Origin: Marinobacterium mangrovicola
GTDB lineage: Bacteria; Pseudomonadota; Gammaproteobacteria; Pseudomonadales; Balneatricaceae
Direction of reading: 5' to 3'
Length of the DNA: 64,000 nt
NCBI RefSeq assembly: GCF_004339595.1
Contig: NZ_SMFU01000007.1
Location: forward strand, 1,238,658-1,302,657
Shown here: one piece after another, positions 26,313-36,125 of the stretch
Numbering within the stretch: the stretch's first letter is position 1
How the letters are laid out: the number at the start of each line of letters is the position of its first letter
The notes under the pieces: generated by a model
What the model was told of the DNA's origin: nothing
Seen by the model: the letters and a program-made list of their open reading frames with translations, nothing else
Database searches by the model: none
Position numbers and translations under genes: made by a program

Positions 26313-28669
26313 GCCTGACCTCCCGCCTGCGCAGACTTCCGTGTTTCCATCACCGCTTTCAGCACCCGCTCCGGCGTGGCCGGCGTATCCAGTGCGGGAC
26401 TGACATGGTAATCGGCCAGACTGGCGATGGCGTCACGCAGAGCGGACCAGACCGAGATCGCCAGCATAAACGGGGGTTCGCCTACCGCCTTGGAGTGATA
26501 GACGGTCTCCTCTTCGTTATCGCGCTCAAACAGCGCCACGTTGAAGCGTGGCGGCGTATCGCTGATCGCCGGGATCTTGTAATTGGCCGGGCTGTTACTG
26601 GTCAGCAAGCCCTCAGCGTTCCACTGCAGCTCTTCGGTAGTCAGCCAGCCCATACCCTGGATAAAGCCGCCTTCGATCTGCCCCAGATCCACCGCCGGGT
26701 TCAGGCTGCGACCCACATCGTGGAGGATATCCACGCCAAGCACGCGGTATTCCCCGGTCAGCGTGTCGATCACCACCTCGGATACGGCAGCGCCATTGGC
26801 AAAGTAGAAGAACGGCCGCCCCTTTGCCTGCTCGCGGTCATACCAGATCTTCGGCGTGCGGTAGTAACCGGTGGCTGACAGGGAAATACGGTGAAAATAG
26901 GCAAACTGTGCCGCTTCCGGGAAACTCATGCTCTCCTCTTCAGAAGCGCTTTCACCCCAGTAAATACGCCCGGATTCAAAGCGTACGCTCTCCAGCGCAC
27001 AGCCTTTCTGCTCAGCGATACATTCACTGATCCGTTTCTTCAGCTCCAGCGCCGCATTGCGCGCGGCCTGACCGTTCAGATCGGTACCGCTGGATGCGGC
27101 GGTCGGAGACGTATTCGGCACCTTGTCGGTGCGGGTGGCGGTGATCTGAATCTCATCGATACTGACCGACAGCGCCTCGGCAACGATCTGCACCACCTTG
27201 GTATGAAGCCCCTGGCCCATCTCTGTACCGCCGTGGTTCACCTGGATGCTGCCGTCGGTGTAGATATGCACCAGCGCACCGGCCTGGTTCAGGTGTGGCA
27301 TGGTGAAGGAGATACCAAACTTAACCGGCGTCAGCGCCAGGCCGCGCTTGAGCACCCGGCTGGTTTTGTTCCATTCAGTGATCTCGGCGCGACGCTTACG
27401 GTAGTCGCTGCTCTCTTCGAGCTCGTCGATCAATTCCGGGAGTGCGTTATGCTCAACGGTCTGATGATAGGGAGTGAGATTGCGCCCCTCCCCGCCGTAG
27501 AGATTCAGCTTGCGCACATCAAGCGGATCACGACCCACGGCGCGGGCGATATCGTCCATGGCGCGCTCGATAATCATCATCCCCTGGGGGCCGCCAAAGC
27601 CACGAAACGCGGTATGGGAGACGGTATTGGTCATGCAGCGGTGGCCATCGACACTGACATGGGGAATGAAATAGGCGTTATCAGCATGGAACATGGCGCG
27701 ATCAACGATGGCGTCAGAGAGATCCGGGGAATGACCGCAGTTACCGGTGACAACAATCTTCGCGCCCTGGAGACGGCCCTGCAGATCGAAGCCGATCTCA
27801 TAGCTGTTATAGAACGGATGGCGCTTGCCGGTCATCGGCATATCGTCACAACGCGGCAGGCGCAGCTTCACCGCCTTGCCGGTTTTGCGCGCCAGCAACG
27901 CCGCCATGCAGGCCCAGGGCGCGCCCTGGGTTTCCTTGCCACCGAAACCGCCGCCCATGCGACGCATATCCACGGTGATTCGGTTAGCCGGCACGTCCAG
28001 TACTTCGGCCACCAGTTTCTGTACTTCGCTGGGGTGCTGGGTAGAGCTGTACACCAGCATGCCGCCATCTTCGCCCGGCACCGCCAGTGCCGCCTGCCCC
28101 TCGAGATAGAAGTGCTCCTGGCCGCCGACATGCTGCTCTGCACTGAGTTTGAGCGGCGCATCTTCAATGGCGGTTTTCTCATCGCCACGCTGCAGATGGT
28201 GCGATGGACGCACAAAGGACTGCTCCTTCAGAGCCCTGGTGACATCCAGCAGTGGTTCGCGGGATTCGTAATCGATTTTGGCTTTTGTCACCGCACGACG
28301 CGCCTGCAGCTCAGTTTCGGCAGCCACGACAAAGATCGGCTGGCCGGCGTATTTGATCTCGTCCGAAGTGAGTAGCGGATCACCGGGGAATACCGGACCG
28401 ATATCGGTGTGTCCGGGGATATCGGCAACTTCCAACACAGCGATCACTCCCTCACTGCCTCGCACACCGCTAAGATCCAAACTGCGGATATGGCCACGTG
28501 CTATTCGGCTGTAACCCACAGCCGCGTGCAACGTTCCGTGCGGCGTCACGATATCGTCGACATAGGTAGCCGCGCCGGAAACATGCTTGCTCGCACTTTC
28601 ATGGGCGCGGGCAACACCGGTGGCGCCAGCGGGTTTGGCCTTATCAGCCACTGGATTCATATTACGCAT
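26309..28669 (-). CDS. xdhB: Xanthine dehydrogenase molybdenum-binding subunit
   Basis: Catalytic subunit of 786 residues, oxidising hypoxanthine and xanthine to urate. Cofactor and active-site motifs are present: HFYLEGQAAL, GGGFGGKE at residues 239-246, AFRGFGGPQGMMIIERAM, GGTEMGQGLHTKVVQI and the base-catalyst glutamate at about residue 731 in KAVGEPPFMLA. It overlaps xdhA by eight bases and xdhC by four. The subunit partners XdhA encoded just upstream. Confidence 0.95.
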   Translation of the reverse strand: MRNMNPVADKAKPAGATGVARAHESASKHVSGAATYVDDIVTPHGTLHAAVGYSRIARGHIRSLDLSGVRGSEGVIAVLEVADIPGHTDIGPVFPGDPLLTSDEIKYAGQPIFVVAAETELQARRAVTKAKIDYESREPLLDVTRALKEQSFVRPSHHLQRGDEKTAIEDAPLKLSAEQHVGGQEHFYLEGQAALAVPGEDGGMLVYSSTQHPSEVQKLVAEVLDVPANRITVDMRRMGGGFGGKETQGAPWACMAALLARKTGKAVKLRLPRCDDMPMTGKRHPFYNSYEIGFDLQGRLQGAKIVVTGNCGHSPDLSDAIVDRAMFHADNAYFIPHVSVDGHRCMTNTVSHTAFRGFGGPQGMMIIERAMDDIARAVGRDPLDVRKLNLYGGEGRNLTPYHQTVEHNALPELIDELEESSDYRKRRAEITEWNKTSRVLKRGLALTPVKFGISFTMPHLNQAGALVHIYTDGSIQVNHGGTEMGQGLHTKVVQIVAEALSVSIDEIQITATRTDKVPNTSPTAASSGTDLNGQAARNAALELKKRISECIAEQKGCALESVRFESGRIYWGESASEEESMSFPEAAQFAYFHRISLSATGYYRTPKIWYDREQAKGRPFFYFANGAAVSEVVIDTLTGEYRVLGVDILHDVGRSLNPAVDLGQIEGGFIQGMGWLTTEELQWNAEGLLTSNSPANYKIPAISDTPPRFNVALFERDNEEETVYHSKAVGEPPFMLAISVWSALRDAIASLADYHVSPALDTPATPERVLKAVMETRKSAQAGGQA

Positions 28670-30107
28670 ACTGCACCACCTCCAGCGGCTCTTGGGTCGG
28701 GTTATTCTGCTCCAGCACGGCGCGCAGCAACAGGTTCTGCGCCACCATCAGCCGGTACTCGCCACTGGCGCGAACATCATCGATGGGGCTGAAATCACTG
28801 GCCAGTGCAGTTTGAGCCGCCTCAACACCCTCTTCGGTAAAAGGCTTGCCGATCAGTGCCTGCTCGGCCTTGATCGCCCGCGCCGGAGTTGCCGCCATGC
28901 CGCCAAAGCCGAGGCGCGCATCGGTCACAACACCGCTACCATCGATACTGAGGGAAAAAGCGGCACAGACGGCGGAAATATCATCATCCAGACGTTTCGA
29001 AATTTTGAAGACGTAAAGCTCACGTTCCGGCTGCAGGGGAATCTCAATCTGTTCGATAAAGCCCTGCTCCGGTAACGCGGTCTCGCGATAGCCGGTAAAG
29101 AACCGGTCCACCGGAATCGCTTCACAGTGGTTACCGCTGCGGGCATGAATTTTTGCGTTCAGCGCCAGCAGCACCGGCGGTGTATCACCGATTGGCGATG
29201 CGTTGGCGATGTTGCCACCGATCGTGCCCTGGTTGCGGATTTGCAGAGAACCCAGGCGCTCCAGCAGATCGGCAAAGGCTGGAAAGTGCTTGTGCAGCAA
29301 CGGCTCGGCGTTGCTGTAGCTGACACCGCCACCGATCAGCAGGACATCGTCTGCTTCCCTGATCTCAGCCATCTCGGCGACGCGACCGGTATTGATCAGC
29401 ACCTCAGGCTGCTGCAGCTGCTGGGTCACACTCAACGCCAGATCGGTGCCACCGGCAACAAGCTTCGCCCGCGGGTAGGCCTGTAACAGGGATGCCAGCT
29501 CGTCGCTGGTCGAGGGAATATAGAAGCGATGATCGCCCTGGGTAAGCGATGCGCTGGGCGCGTCTTTAACGATCTGGGTTAACTGCTCACGCACCCGAAC
29601 TTCCGTATCGGAGAACTGATCCTTTGCCCCCTTGCCCGCCAGGCTCAATGCAGAATCGATAATGGGCCGATAGCCGGTACAACGGCAGAGGTTTCCAGCC
29701 AGGGCTCGTTCCACATCGGAACGTGAAGGCGTATCGCAGCTTTTATAGAGTGCGAACATTGACATGATAAAGCCGGGCGTGCAGTAACCGCACTGGGAAC
29801 CATGCAGATCCACCATCGCCTGCTGCACCGGATGCAAAGCGCCACTCTGTTCAAGATGTTCAACGGTAAGGAGTTGCTTGCCGTGCAGCGTACCCACAAA
29901 AGTGATGCAGCTGTTCAGGCTGGTATAGCGCAGCTGACCGCCAGAGGGCTCGGCAACCACCACGGTGCATGCGCCGCAATCCCCTGACGCGCATCCCTCT
30001 TTGGTGCCTGTGCGCCCCTTATTGGTGCGCAAAAACTCCAAAACGGTCAACTCCGGGGAGCAGTCTTCGAGACTGACTAACTCATCATTCAGAAGAAAAC
30101 GGATCAT
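28662..30107 (-). CDS. xdhA: Xanthine dehydrogenase FeS/FAD subunit
   Basis: Electron-transfer subunit of 481 residues. Residues 1-165 hold two 2Fe-2S clusters: cysteines at 39, 44, 47 and 67 (CASGDCGACTVVV, LNSCITF) and at 106, 109, 141 and 143 (CGYCTPGF, NLCRCTGYRP). The remainder is the FAD-binding domain with AKLVAGGTDLALSV and IRNQGTIGGNIANASPIGDT. NAD is the presumed acceptor. It is the first gene of the eight-gene leftward operon. Two RutR-like palindromes are in the 334-base divergent promoter region. Confidence 0.95.
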   Translation of the reverse strand: MIRFLLNDELVSLEDCSPELTVLEFLRTNKGRTGTKEGCASGDCGACTVVVAEPSGGQLRYTSLNSCITFVGTLHGKQLLTVEHLEQSGALHPVQQAMVDLHGSQCGYCTPGFIMSMFALYKSCDTPSRSDVERALAGNLCRCTGYRPIIDSALSLAGKGAKDQFSDTEVRVREQLTQIVKDAPSASLTQGDHRFYIPSTSDELASLLQAYPRAKLVAGGTDLALSVTQQLQQPEVLINTGRVAEMAEIREADDVLLIGGGVSYSNAEPLLHKHFPAFADLLERLGSLQIRNQGTIGGNIANASPIGDTPPVLLALNAKIHARSGNHCEAIPVDRFFTGYRETALPEQGFIEQIEIPLQPERELYVFKISKRLDDDISAVCAAFSLSIDGSGVVTDARLGFGGMAATPARAIKAEQALIGKPFTEEGVEAAQTALASDFSPIDDVRASGEYRLMVAQNLLLRAVLEQNNPTQEPLEVVQYA

Positions 30108-30317
30108 CCCACCACGGCCCCACTGTTATAAGAAATCGACTTTCAAAACCGAGAATTCGCTCTAATCTACTGTTTATACGTTATTTTAGGGCGTTCTTCC
30201 TGTGTACGGCGCCCCCAATTTATGGAGGGAAAACTTTTGCAGGGCAGTTATAATGCCGCCCCTCGAATCTGGCCGTTCAGTCAGTTATCAGTTACAGGCT
30301 GCATGAATCCTGCCAAA

Positions 30318-30335
30318 ACTGACCGATTAGTCAAC
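30318..30335. promoter_or_regulatory. RutR-like operator O1 in the xdhA/ABC divergent promoter
   Basis: TGAC-CGATTA-GTCA, core at 30320-30333, has the same arm spacing as the RutR site TGACCA-N2-TGGTCA. It is closer to xdhA than O2 is, 213 bases from its start. Confidence 0.5.
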
Positions 30336-30346
30336 TTCAAATCAAA

Positions 30347-30366
30347 ACTAACCAAGTGGTCAGGTT
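30347..30366. promoter_or_regulatory. RutR-like operator O2 in the xdhA/ABC divergent promoter
   Basis: TAACCAAGTGGTCA, core at 30349-30362, matches the RutR consensus at eleven of twelve defined positions. The 21 bases from 30353 are identical except for one base to those at 36132-36152 before the binding-protein gene. Outside the two operators, the remaining intergenic sequence 30108-30441 shows no other feature I can name. Confidence 0.65.
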
Positions 30367-30441
30367 TTTGCATTCTTTTTCCGGCAGTTTTATTCGTAGC
30401 CGCCAAAAGCGGCATGACGTTCAACAACACAGAGCAGACCC

Positions 30442-31980
30442 ATGGCCGAAGCACATATCACGCCCCCGCGCCTGACGTTGCGGAGAATCACCAAGATCTA
30501 CCCCGGCTGCGTCGCCAACGATTCTATTGATCTCAATATAGAACCTGCAGAGATTCACGCCCTGCTCGGCGAGAACGGCGCCGGTAAAAGTACTTTGATG
30601 AAGGTGATCTACGGTCTGGTTAAACCGGACCAGGGTGAAGTGCTCTGGGACGGGATGCCGGTGGAGATCAAAGACCCGGCACAGGCGCGCAAGCTGGGGA
30701 TCGGTATGGTGTTCCAGCACTTTTCCCTGTTCGAGACGCTGACCGTCACCGAGAATATCGCTCTTGCTCTGGGCGACGATGCCGGTGATCTACCTTCTCT
30801 CGCCAAGCGAATCCGCGAAGTCTCCGAGAAATACGGCATGGCGCTGAACCCGGACCGCGAGATTCATACCCTCTCCGTGGGCGAGCGTCAGCGCGTTGAG
30901 ATCGTCCGCTGTCTGGTACAGCCGATCAAGCTACTGATTCTCGACGAACCCACCTCGGTGCTCACACCCCAGGAGGTGGAAACCCTGTTCGTCACGCTGC
31001 GACAGCTGGCAAAAGAAGGCTGCGCCATCCTCTTTATCAGTCACAAACTCGATGAAGTCCGCGCACTCTGCCACAACGCCACCATTCTTCGTGCCGGCAA
31101 GGTATCGGGCGAGTGTAAGCCAGCGGACGAGAGCTCACAGAGCATCGCTCGCATGATGGTGGGCGACGATACGCCTATCAGCACCGACTATCCAAAGGTG
31201 CTGCGGGAAGAGCCTTTCCTTCAGGTCAGCGGATTGAACCGAGTCAGTGACGACCCCTTCGGCACAGACCTGCACAACATCAGTTTCTCGGTAAACGCCG
31301 GTGAGATTCTCGGCATTGCCGGGGTGGCCGGCAACGGCCAGGAGGAGCTGCTTGGCGCCCTGAGTGGCGAAGACCAGGTGGAAAACCACGATGCGATCCA
31401 CTTCCCCCATGGCGCGGTGGGTCACCTTTCGCCACGGGAGCGCCGCGCTGCCGGCATGGCGTTTGTTCCAGAGGAGCGCCTTGGTCGCGGCGCGGTGCCG
31501 GATATGAGTCTGAAAGACAACGCACTGCTGACCGGCTTTCTTACCGGCCTTGTGAATCGTGGCATGATCGCACACGGAAAAACCCGCGAATTCGCAGAAA
31601 AGATCATCGATCGCTACAAGGTCAAAACGCCCGGTACCGAAGCCCACGCCGAAAGCCTCTCCGGCGGCAACCTGCAGAAATTCATTATCGGCCGCGAGAT
31701 CATGCAGAACCCGAAACTGCTGATCGCTGCACACCCGACCTGGGGCGTCGATATCGGCGCAGCGACGGCAATTCACAAAGCACTCATCGAGCTGCGCGAC
31801 AAGGGCGCCGCGATCCTGGTGGTGTCCGAGGATATCGACGAGCTGTTCCAGATATCCGACCGCATCGGCGCCATTTGCCACGGTCGTATTTCGCCGATCA
31901 AACCCACACCTGATACGACGATCAACGAAGTAGGCCGCTGGATGGCCGGTGATTTCGACGAAGTCGAAATCAAAGCCTGA
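30442..31980 (+). CDS. BMP-family ABC transporter, double ATP-binding protein
   Basis: ATPase subunit of 512 residues with two ABC domains, as in the RbsA/NupA class that energises nucleoside importers. Domain 1 (residues 12-245) is canonical: GENGAGKST, LSVGERQRVEI and ILDEPTSVL. Domain 2 has a degraded Walker A (GVAGNGQEE) and a Walker B lacking the usual acidic pair (LIAAHPTWGVDI) with signature LSGGNLQKF; this asymmetry is normal for the family. It starts a rightward unit with two permease genes, 8-oxoguanine deaminase, gpt and a separate binding-protein gene, which indicates uptake of purine nucleosides or bases. Confidence 0.92.
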   Translation: MAEAHITPPRLTLRRITKIYPGCVANDSIDLNIEPAEIHALLGENGAGKSTLMKVIYGLVKPDQGEVLWDGMPVEIKDPAQARKLGIGMVFQHFSLFETLTVTENIALALGDDAGDLPSLAKRIREVSEKYGMALNPDREIHTLSVGERQRVEIVRCLVQPIKLLILDEPTSVLTPQEVETLFVTLRQLAKEGCAILFISHKLDEVRALCHNATILRAGKVSGECKPADESSQSIARMMVGDDTPISTDYPKVLREEPFLQVSGLNRVSDDPFGTDLHNISFSVNAGEILGIAGVAGNGQEELLGALSGEDQVENHDAIHFPHGAVGHLSPRERRAAGMAFVPEERLGRGAVPDMSLKDNALLTGFLTGLVNRGMIAHGKTREFAEKIIDRYKVKTPGTEAHAESLSGGNLQKFIIGREIMQNPKLLIAAHPTWGVDIGAATAIHKALIELRDKGAAILVVSEDIDELFQISDRIGAICHGRISPIKPTPDTTINEVGRWMAGDFDEVEIKA

Positions 31981-31999
31981 TTAAGCCCGAGGATTAACG

Positions 32000-33106
32000 A
32001 TGATTAAACTGGAACCCCGTGGCCAACACTCCAAGCTTATGGCCTGGCTGTCACCGGTGTTTGCCGGCATTTTAACGCTGATCAGTGGCGCCATCCTGTT
32101 CGCACTGCTTGGTCAGGACCCGCTGGAAGCACTTCACACCCTGCTTATTATGCCGGTCTCAGACATTTACGGCCTGGCTGAACTCTGCGTCAAAGCGGCG
32201 CCGATTCTGCTCTGCGCCATCGGACTGTCAGTCGTGTTCAAGGCCAAAGTCTGGAACATCGGCGCCGAAGGTCAGCTGCTGATGGGCGGCCTGATCGGCA
32301 GCGCCTGCGCACTGGCACTGATCGACGCCGAAGGATTCTGGGTGCTCCCCCTGGTCCTGCTCGCCGGCATGGTCGGCGGCGCACTCTGGGCAGGACTGGC
32401 GGCCTGGTTAAAAACCTCGTTCAACGCCAACGAGATTCTCACCACCATCATGCTCAACTATATCGCCCTGAACCTGCTGATCTGGGCGGTCCATGGCCCT
32501 TTGAAAGACCCTGATGGCTACAACTTCCCGGAATCCGCCATGTTCTCCGATTCAGCGCTGATTCCGACTCTGATTGACGGTACCCGTATCCACTTCGGCA
32601 TGCTGTTCGCGCTGCTGGCCGTGGTGATTATCTGGGTTCTGCTGAGCCGCTCCTTCCTCGGTTTTCAGATCAAGGTGCTGGGACTTGATTCCAGCGCCGC
32701 TCGTCTGGCCGGCTTTCGTGAGAAACGCCTGGTCTGGATCGCCCTGCTGATCAGTGGCGCCCTGGCAGGCCTTGCCGGTGTCGGCGAAGTCGCCGGTCCC
32801 TTGGGTCAGCTGGTGCCTTCGATCTCGCCGGGATACGGCTATGCGGCGATCATCGTTGCTTTCCTCGGTCGCCTGCATCCTGTAGGGATCCTGCTAGCCA
32901 CTCTGCTGATGGCGTTGATCTATATGGGCGGTGAGATGGCTCAAATCACGCTGGGGCTGCCGGTGGCGCTGACCGGCCTGTTCCAGGGCATGCTGCTGTT
33001 CTATCTGCTCGCCTGTGATGTGCTGATCAACTTCCGCATCCGTATTCCTGCCCTGTCCAAATCCGCTGCCGACAAGCTGGCCGTCAAAGAAGAGGCTGTA
33101 AACTGA
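32000..33106 (+). CDS. BMP-family ABC transporter permease 1
   Basis: Permease of 368 residues with eight to ten helices of the BPD_transp_2 (YufP/NupP) type. Typical segments are KVWNIGAEGQLLMGGLIGSA, FNANEILTTIMLNYIALNLL and LGLDSSAARLAGF. The start has GAGGA eight bases before it; the stop overlaps the start of the second permease (TGATG), indicating translational coupling. Confidence 0.92.
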   Translation: MIKLEPRGQHSKLMAWLSPVFAGILTLISGAILFALLGQDPLEALHTLLIMPVSDIYGLAELCVKAAPILLCAIGLSVVFKAKVWNIGAEGQLLMGGLIGSACALALIDAEGFWVLPLVLLAGMVGGALWAGLAAWLKTSFNANEILTTIMLNYIALNLLIWAVHGPLKDPDGYNFPESAMFSDSALIPTLIDGTRIHFGMLFALLAVVIIWVLLSRSFLGFQIKVLGLDSSAARLAGFREKRLVWIALLISGALAGLAGVGEVAGPLGQLVPSISPGYGYAAIIVAFLGRLHPVGILLATLLMALIYMGGEMAQITLGLPVALTGLFQGMLLFYLLACDVLINFRIRIPALSKSAADKLAVKEEAVN

Positions 33107-34032
33107 TGGATATCGATCTGATCTCAAACATTCTCTACGCGATGGTACGCACCGGCACGCCGCTGCTGCTGATCGCGCTGGGTGAGCTGGTGTGTGAAAA
33201 GAGCGGCGTGCTCAACCTGGGACAGGAAGGGATGGTGCTGATGGGCGCTGTGGCCGGCTTTGTTGCCGCCCTGCTCAGCGGCAGCCTGATACTCGGTTTC
33301 CTGCTGGCGATCGCTGCGGGTATCGCCATGTCATTGCTGTTCGGTTTTATAGCGCTTGGGCTGAATGCCAACCAGGTGGCGACCGGCCTCGCACTCACCA
33401 TTTTCGGTACCGGGCTATCGGCATTTATCGGTGCCGACTTTGTCGGCAAGCCGATCACCGGACTTGAGCCTTTTGCCCTACCGCTGCTGAGCGAGATCCC
33501 GCTGCTCGGCAAAATGCTGTTCTCCCAGGATATGATCGTTTACCTGTCGTTCTTCCTGTTTGCCGCGGTTTACTGGTTCTTCCGCTCTTCACGCCCGGGG
33601 CTGATCGTAAAAGCCGTAGGCGAGAACCCCCATGCGGCCAACGCCATCGGTCTGCCGGTGATGCGCACCCGCTACCTGGCGGTGATGTTCGGCGGCGCCA
33701 TGGCGGGTCTGGCCGGTGGTTACCTGTCTATCGCCTACACCCCGCTCTGGGCCGAGAATATGAGCGCGGGCCGCGGCTGGATCGCGCTCGCTCTGGTGGT
33801 ATTCGCCAGCTGGAAAGTGGAGCGCGTGCTGCTCGGTGCCTGGCTGTTTGGTCTGGCCAGTATTCTCCACCTGGTGTTCCAGGGTCTGGGCTTCTCGATT
33901 TCCTCCAACCTGCTGGCAACGCTGCCCTACGTGGCGACTATTCTGGTACTGGTAGTGTTGTCGCGAAACCAGGTGCGCGCACGCCTGCTGGCCCCCATGT
34001 CGCTGGGCAAACCCTTCCACGCAAGCAGCTAA
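33106..34032 (+). CDS. BMP-family ABC transporter permease 2
   Basis: Permease of 308 residues of the YufQ/NupQ type, with LNLGQEGMVLMGAVAGFVAA, LGLNANQVATGLALTIFGTG and VGENPHAANAIGLPVMRTRY. It forms the membrane channel with permease 1. It is joined by a one-base overlap upstream and is 12 bases before the 8-oxoguanine deaminase gene. Confidence 0.92.
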   Translation: MDIDLISNILYAMVRTGTPLLLIALGELVCEKSGVLNLGQEGMVLMGAVAGFVAALLSGSLILGFLLAIAAGIAMSLLFGFIALGLNANQVATGLALTIFGTGLSAFIGADFVGKPITGLEPFALPLLSEIPLLGKMLFSQDMIVYLSFFLFAAVYWFFRSSRPGLIVKAVGENPHAANAIGLPVMRTRYLAVMFGGAMAGLAGGYLSIAYTPLWAENMSAGRGWIALALVVFASWKVERVLLGAWLFGLASILHLVFQGLGFSISSNLLATLPYVATILVLVVLSRNQVRARLLAPMSLGKPFHASS

Positions 34033-34044
34033 GGACCACAGTTA

Positions 34045-35409
34045 ATGGCTGAGAACACACGTCTCTGGATCGCCAACCCACTGGCTATTTTTACCGGTAA
34101 CGCTGAGGACGCCGCTGGCGGCTTGGTGATCCAGGGTACGAAAATTCTGGAGCTGGTCGCCAAGGGCCAGGAACCGGCCGGTGGCTGGGATGAGCGTTAC
34201 GACGCATCGCGCCAGGTGCTGATCCCGGGGCTGATCAACACCCATCACCACTTCTATCAGACCCTGACCCGCGCCCTGCCTGCGGCCCTGAACAAGGAGC
34301 TTTTTCCCTGGCTGAAGACGCTCTACCCGGTCTGGGCCGGCCTGGAGCCGGATATGCTCAGCGCTGCGACCGAACTCGCTTTGACCGAACTGTTGATGTC
34401 CGGCTGCACCACCGCTGCCGATCACCACTATCTGTTCCCGGCCGCATTGGAAGAAGCGGTGGATATTCAGGTTGAGGCTGCTGCCAAGGTTGGCATGCGC
34501 GTCACGCTGACCCGCGGCTCCATGAGCCTTGGCGAAGACCAGGGCGGCCTGCCACCTCAGAGCGTGGTGCAGACCGAAGCGGCGATTCTCGCCGACAGCG
34601 AACGCCTGGTGCAGCGTTATCACGATGCCAGCGAAGGCTCCATGGTGCAGATCGCTCTGGCGCCCTGCTCGCCGTTTTCAGTAACCACCGAACTGATGCG
34701 CGACACGGCAACTCTGGCCAAGCAATACAACGTTCGCACCCACACCCATCTCGCAGAGACGCTGGATGAAGAAGCGTTCTGTGAACAGCAGTTTGGCCTG
34801 AGAACCGTGGACTATCTGGACAGCGTCGGTTGGCTGAATGAGCGCAGCTGGCTCGCCCACGGCATCCACTTCAACGATGAAGAGATCGCACGCCTGGGCA
34901 GTGCTGGCGTGGGTATCGCCCATTGCCCCAGCTCCAACATGATGCTCGCCTCCGGTATCTGCCAGGTGCAGGCGTTGGAAGACGCGGGCTGCCCTGTCGG
35001 CATCGCCGTGGATGGCTCCGCCTCCAACGACTGCTCCAACATGATTCAGGAGGTGCGCCAGGCGATGTACCTGCAGCGGCTGCGTTACGGCTCTTCCAAA
35101 GTGCACCACCAGCATGCGCTGCGCTGGGGCACCCGAGGTTCCGCGGCGGTACTGGGCCGTGATGATGTGGGTGAACTCGCCGTCGGCAAACAGGCCGACA
35201 TCGTCCTGTTCGGGCTTGATGAGCTACGCTTCAGCGGTGCACACGATCCACTGGCAGCGTTGCTGCTATGCGGCGCACACCAGGCCGATGCCGTGATGGT
35301 CGGCGGTCGCTGGCGAGTGATGGATGGCCAGCCACTGAATATCGATATTCCTGCACTGATTGAAAAACATCAGGCGGCGGCACAGCGTCTTGCTGCGAAA
35401 GTCGGTTGA
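34045..35409 (+). CDS. 8-oxoguanine deaminase-like amidohydrolase
   Basis: Zinc amidohydrolase of 454 residues. The metal motif is NTHHHFYQTLTRALPAA at residues 65-81, with further ligands in THTHLAETLDEEAF, LAHGIHFNDEEI and the aspartate of VDGSASNDCSNM. These features match the 8-oxoguanine deaminases characterised in Pseudomonas (the PA0142 group), which also act on isocytosine; related enzymes deaminate s-triazines, so the substrate is not certain. It belongs to the purine transport operon, where removal of the amino group of an imported, oxidised guanine gives 8-oxoxanthine (urate), which PuuD can take. AAGGA precedes the ATG. Confidence 0.88.
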   Translation: MAENTRLWIANPLAIFTGNAEDAAGGLVIQGTKILELVAKGQEPAGGWDERYDASRQVLIPGLINTHHHFYQTLTRALPAALNKELFPWLKTLYPVWAGLEPDMLSAATELALTELLMSGCTTAADHHYLFPAALEEAVDIQVEAAAKVGMRVTLTRGSMSLGEDQGGLPPQSVVQTEAAILADSERLVQRYHDASEGSMVQIALAPCSPFSVTTELMRDTATLAKQYNVRTHTHLAETLDEEAFCEQQFGLRTVDYLDSVGWLNERSWLAHGIHFNDEEIARLGSAGVGIAHCPSSNMMLASGICQVQALEDAGCPVGIAVDGSASNDCSNMIQEVRQAMYLQRLRYGSSKVHHQHALRWGTRGSAAVLGRDDVGELAVGKQADIVLFGLDELRFSGAHDPLAALLLCGAHQADAVMVGGRWRVMDGQPLNIDIPALIEKHQAAAQRLAAKVG

Positions 35410-35426
35410 TCCAGATACTGGAAAAA

Positions 35427-35444
35427 CCTGACCAAGCGGTTAAA
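35427..35444 (+). promoter_or_regulatory. RutR-like operator O3 before gpt
   Basis: TGACCAAGCGGTTA, core at 35429-35442, matches the RutR consensus at ten of twelve defined positions and lies 70 bases before the gpt start codon. Confidence 0.5.
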
Positions 35445-35511
35445 CTTTGTCGCTATTTATTTATTAGCGCTGTGTACAGCCCCTGCCTTACATGATGAGG
35501 AGAACAACACG

Positions 35512-36009
35512 ATGTCCAATCCATACCATATGGATTTCCCCGTTTCCTGGGACGAGCTGCACCGCAACGCCCGTGCACTCTCGTTGCGACTGCTCGACAA
35601 GGGACCGTGGAAAGGGATCATCGCCATCACTCGCGGTGGCCTGGTGCCAGCAGCCATCCTGGCGCGTGAAATGGATATCCGGCTGATCGATACGCTCTGT
35701 GTAGTGAGCTACGGTAAAAGTGATAAAAGCGGTACCCAGGCGCAGCAGGGTGAACTGAATGTCCTGAAAGGTGTTGAGGGTGATGGTGAAGGCATGCTGC
35801 TGATCGACGATCTGGTGGATACCGGTAAAACGGCCAAGTACGTACGCGAGATGCTACCCAAGGCACACTTCGCCACCCTGTACGCCAAGCCAGCGGGTAA
35901 ACCACTGGTCGATACCTTTATCACCGAAGTCAGCCAGGATACCTGGATCCGCTTTCCCTGGGATATGGCGTATACCTTTGCCACGCCACTGGCAGACCGG
36001 GAGAATTAA
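35512..36009 (+). CDS. gpt: Xanthine-guanine phosphoribosyltransferase
   Basis: Salvage enzyme of 165 residues that joins PRPP to guanine or xanthine. The PRPP-binding motif [20 protein letters not shown] is at about residues 95-115, and [20 protein letters not shown] supplies the phosphate loop; E. coli Gpt has 152 residues. A GAGGAG ribosome binding site precedes the ATG. It has its own promoter region with a RutR-like palindrome, separate from the upstream transporter genes. It competes with the degradation route for the same bases. Confidence 0.92.
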   Translation: MSNPYHMDFPVSWDELHRNARALSLRLLDKGPWKGIIAITRGGLVPAAILAREMDIRLIDTLCVVSYGKSDKSGTQAQQGELNVLKGVEGDGEGMLLIDDLVDTGKTAKYVREMLPKAHFATLYAKPAGKPLVDTFITEVSQDTWIRFPWDMAYTFATPLADREN

Positions 36010-36125
36010 GGTATTCATTGAGCCCCTGTCCAAAACAGGGCACCGGGCTCACCAGTGAGCCCGGAGAGTGCGAAAAGCGCCTTGGGATTGGGCGGCAAGG
36101 CTTGTAATCACGGCCACCGATCAAA

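Noticed and set aside
26891-28375. Plus-strand open frame of 494 codons
   Set aside because: It lies entirely antisense to xdhB, which has all expected motifs; histidine- and glutamine-rich composition is typical of a shadow frame.
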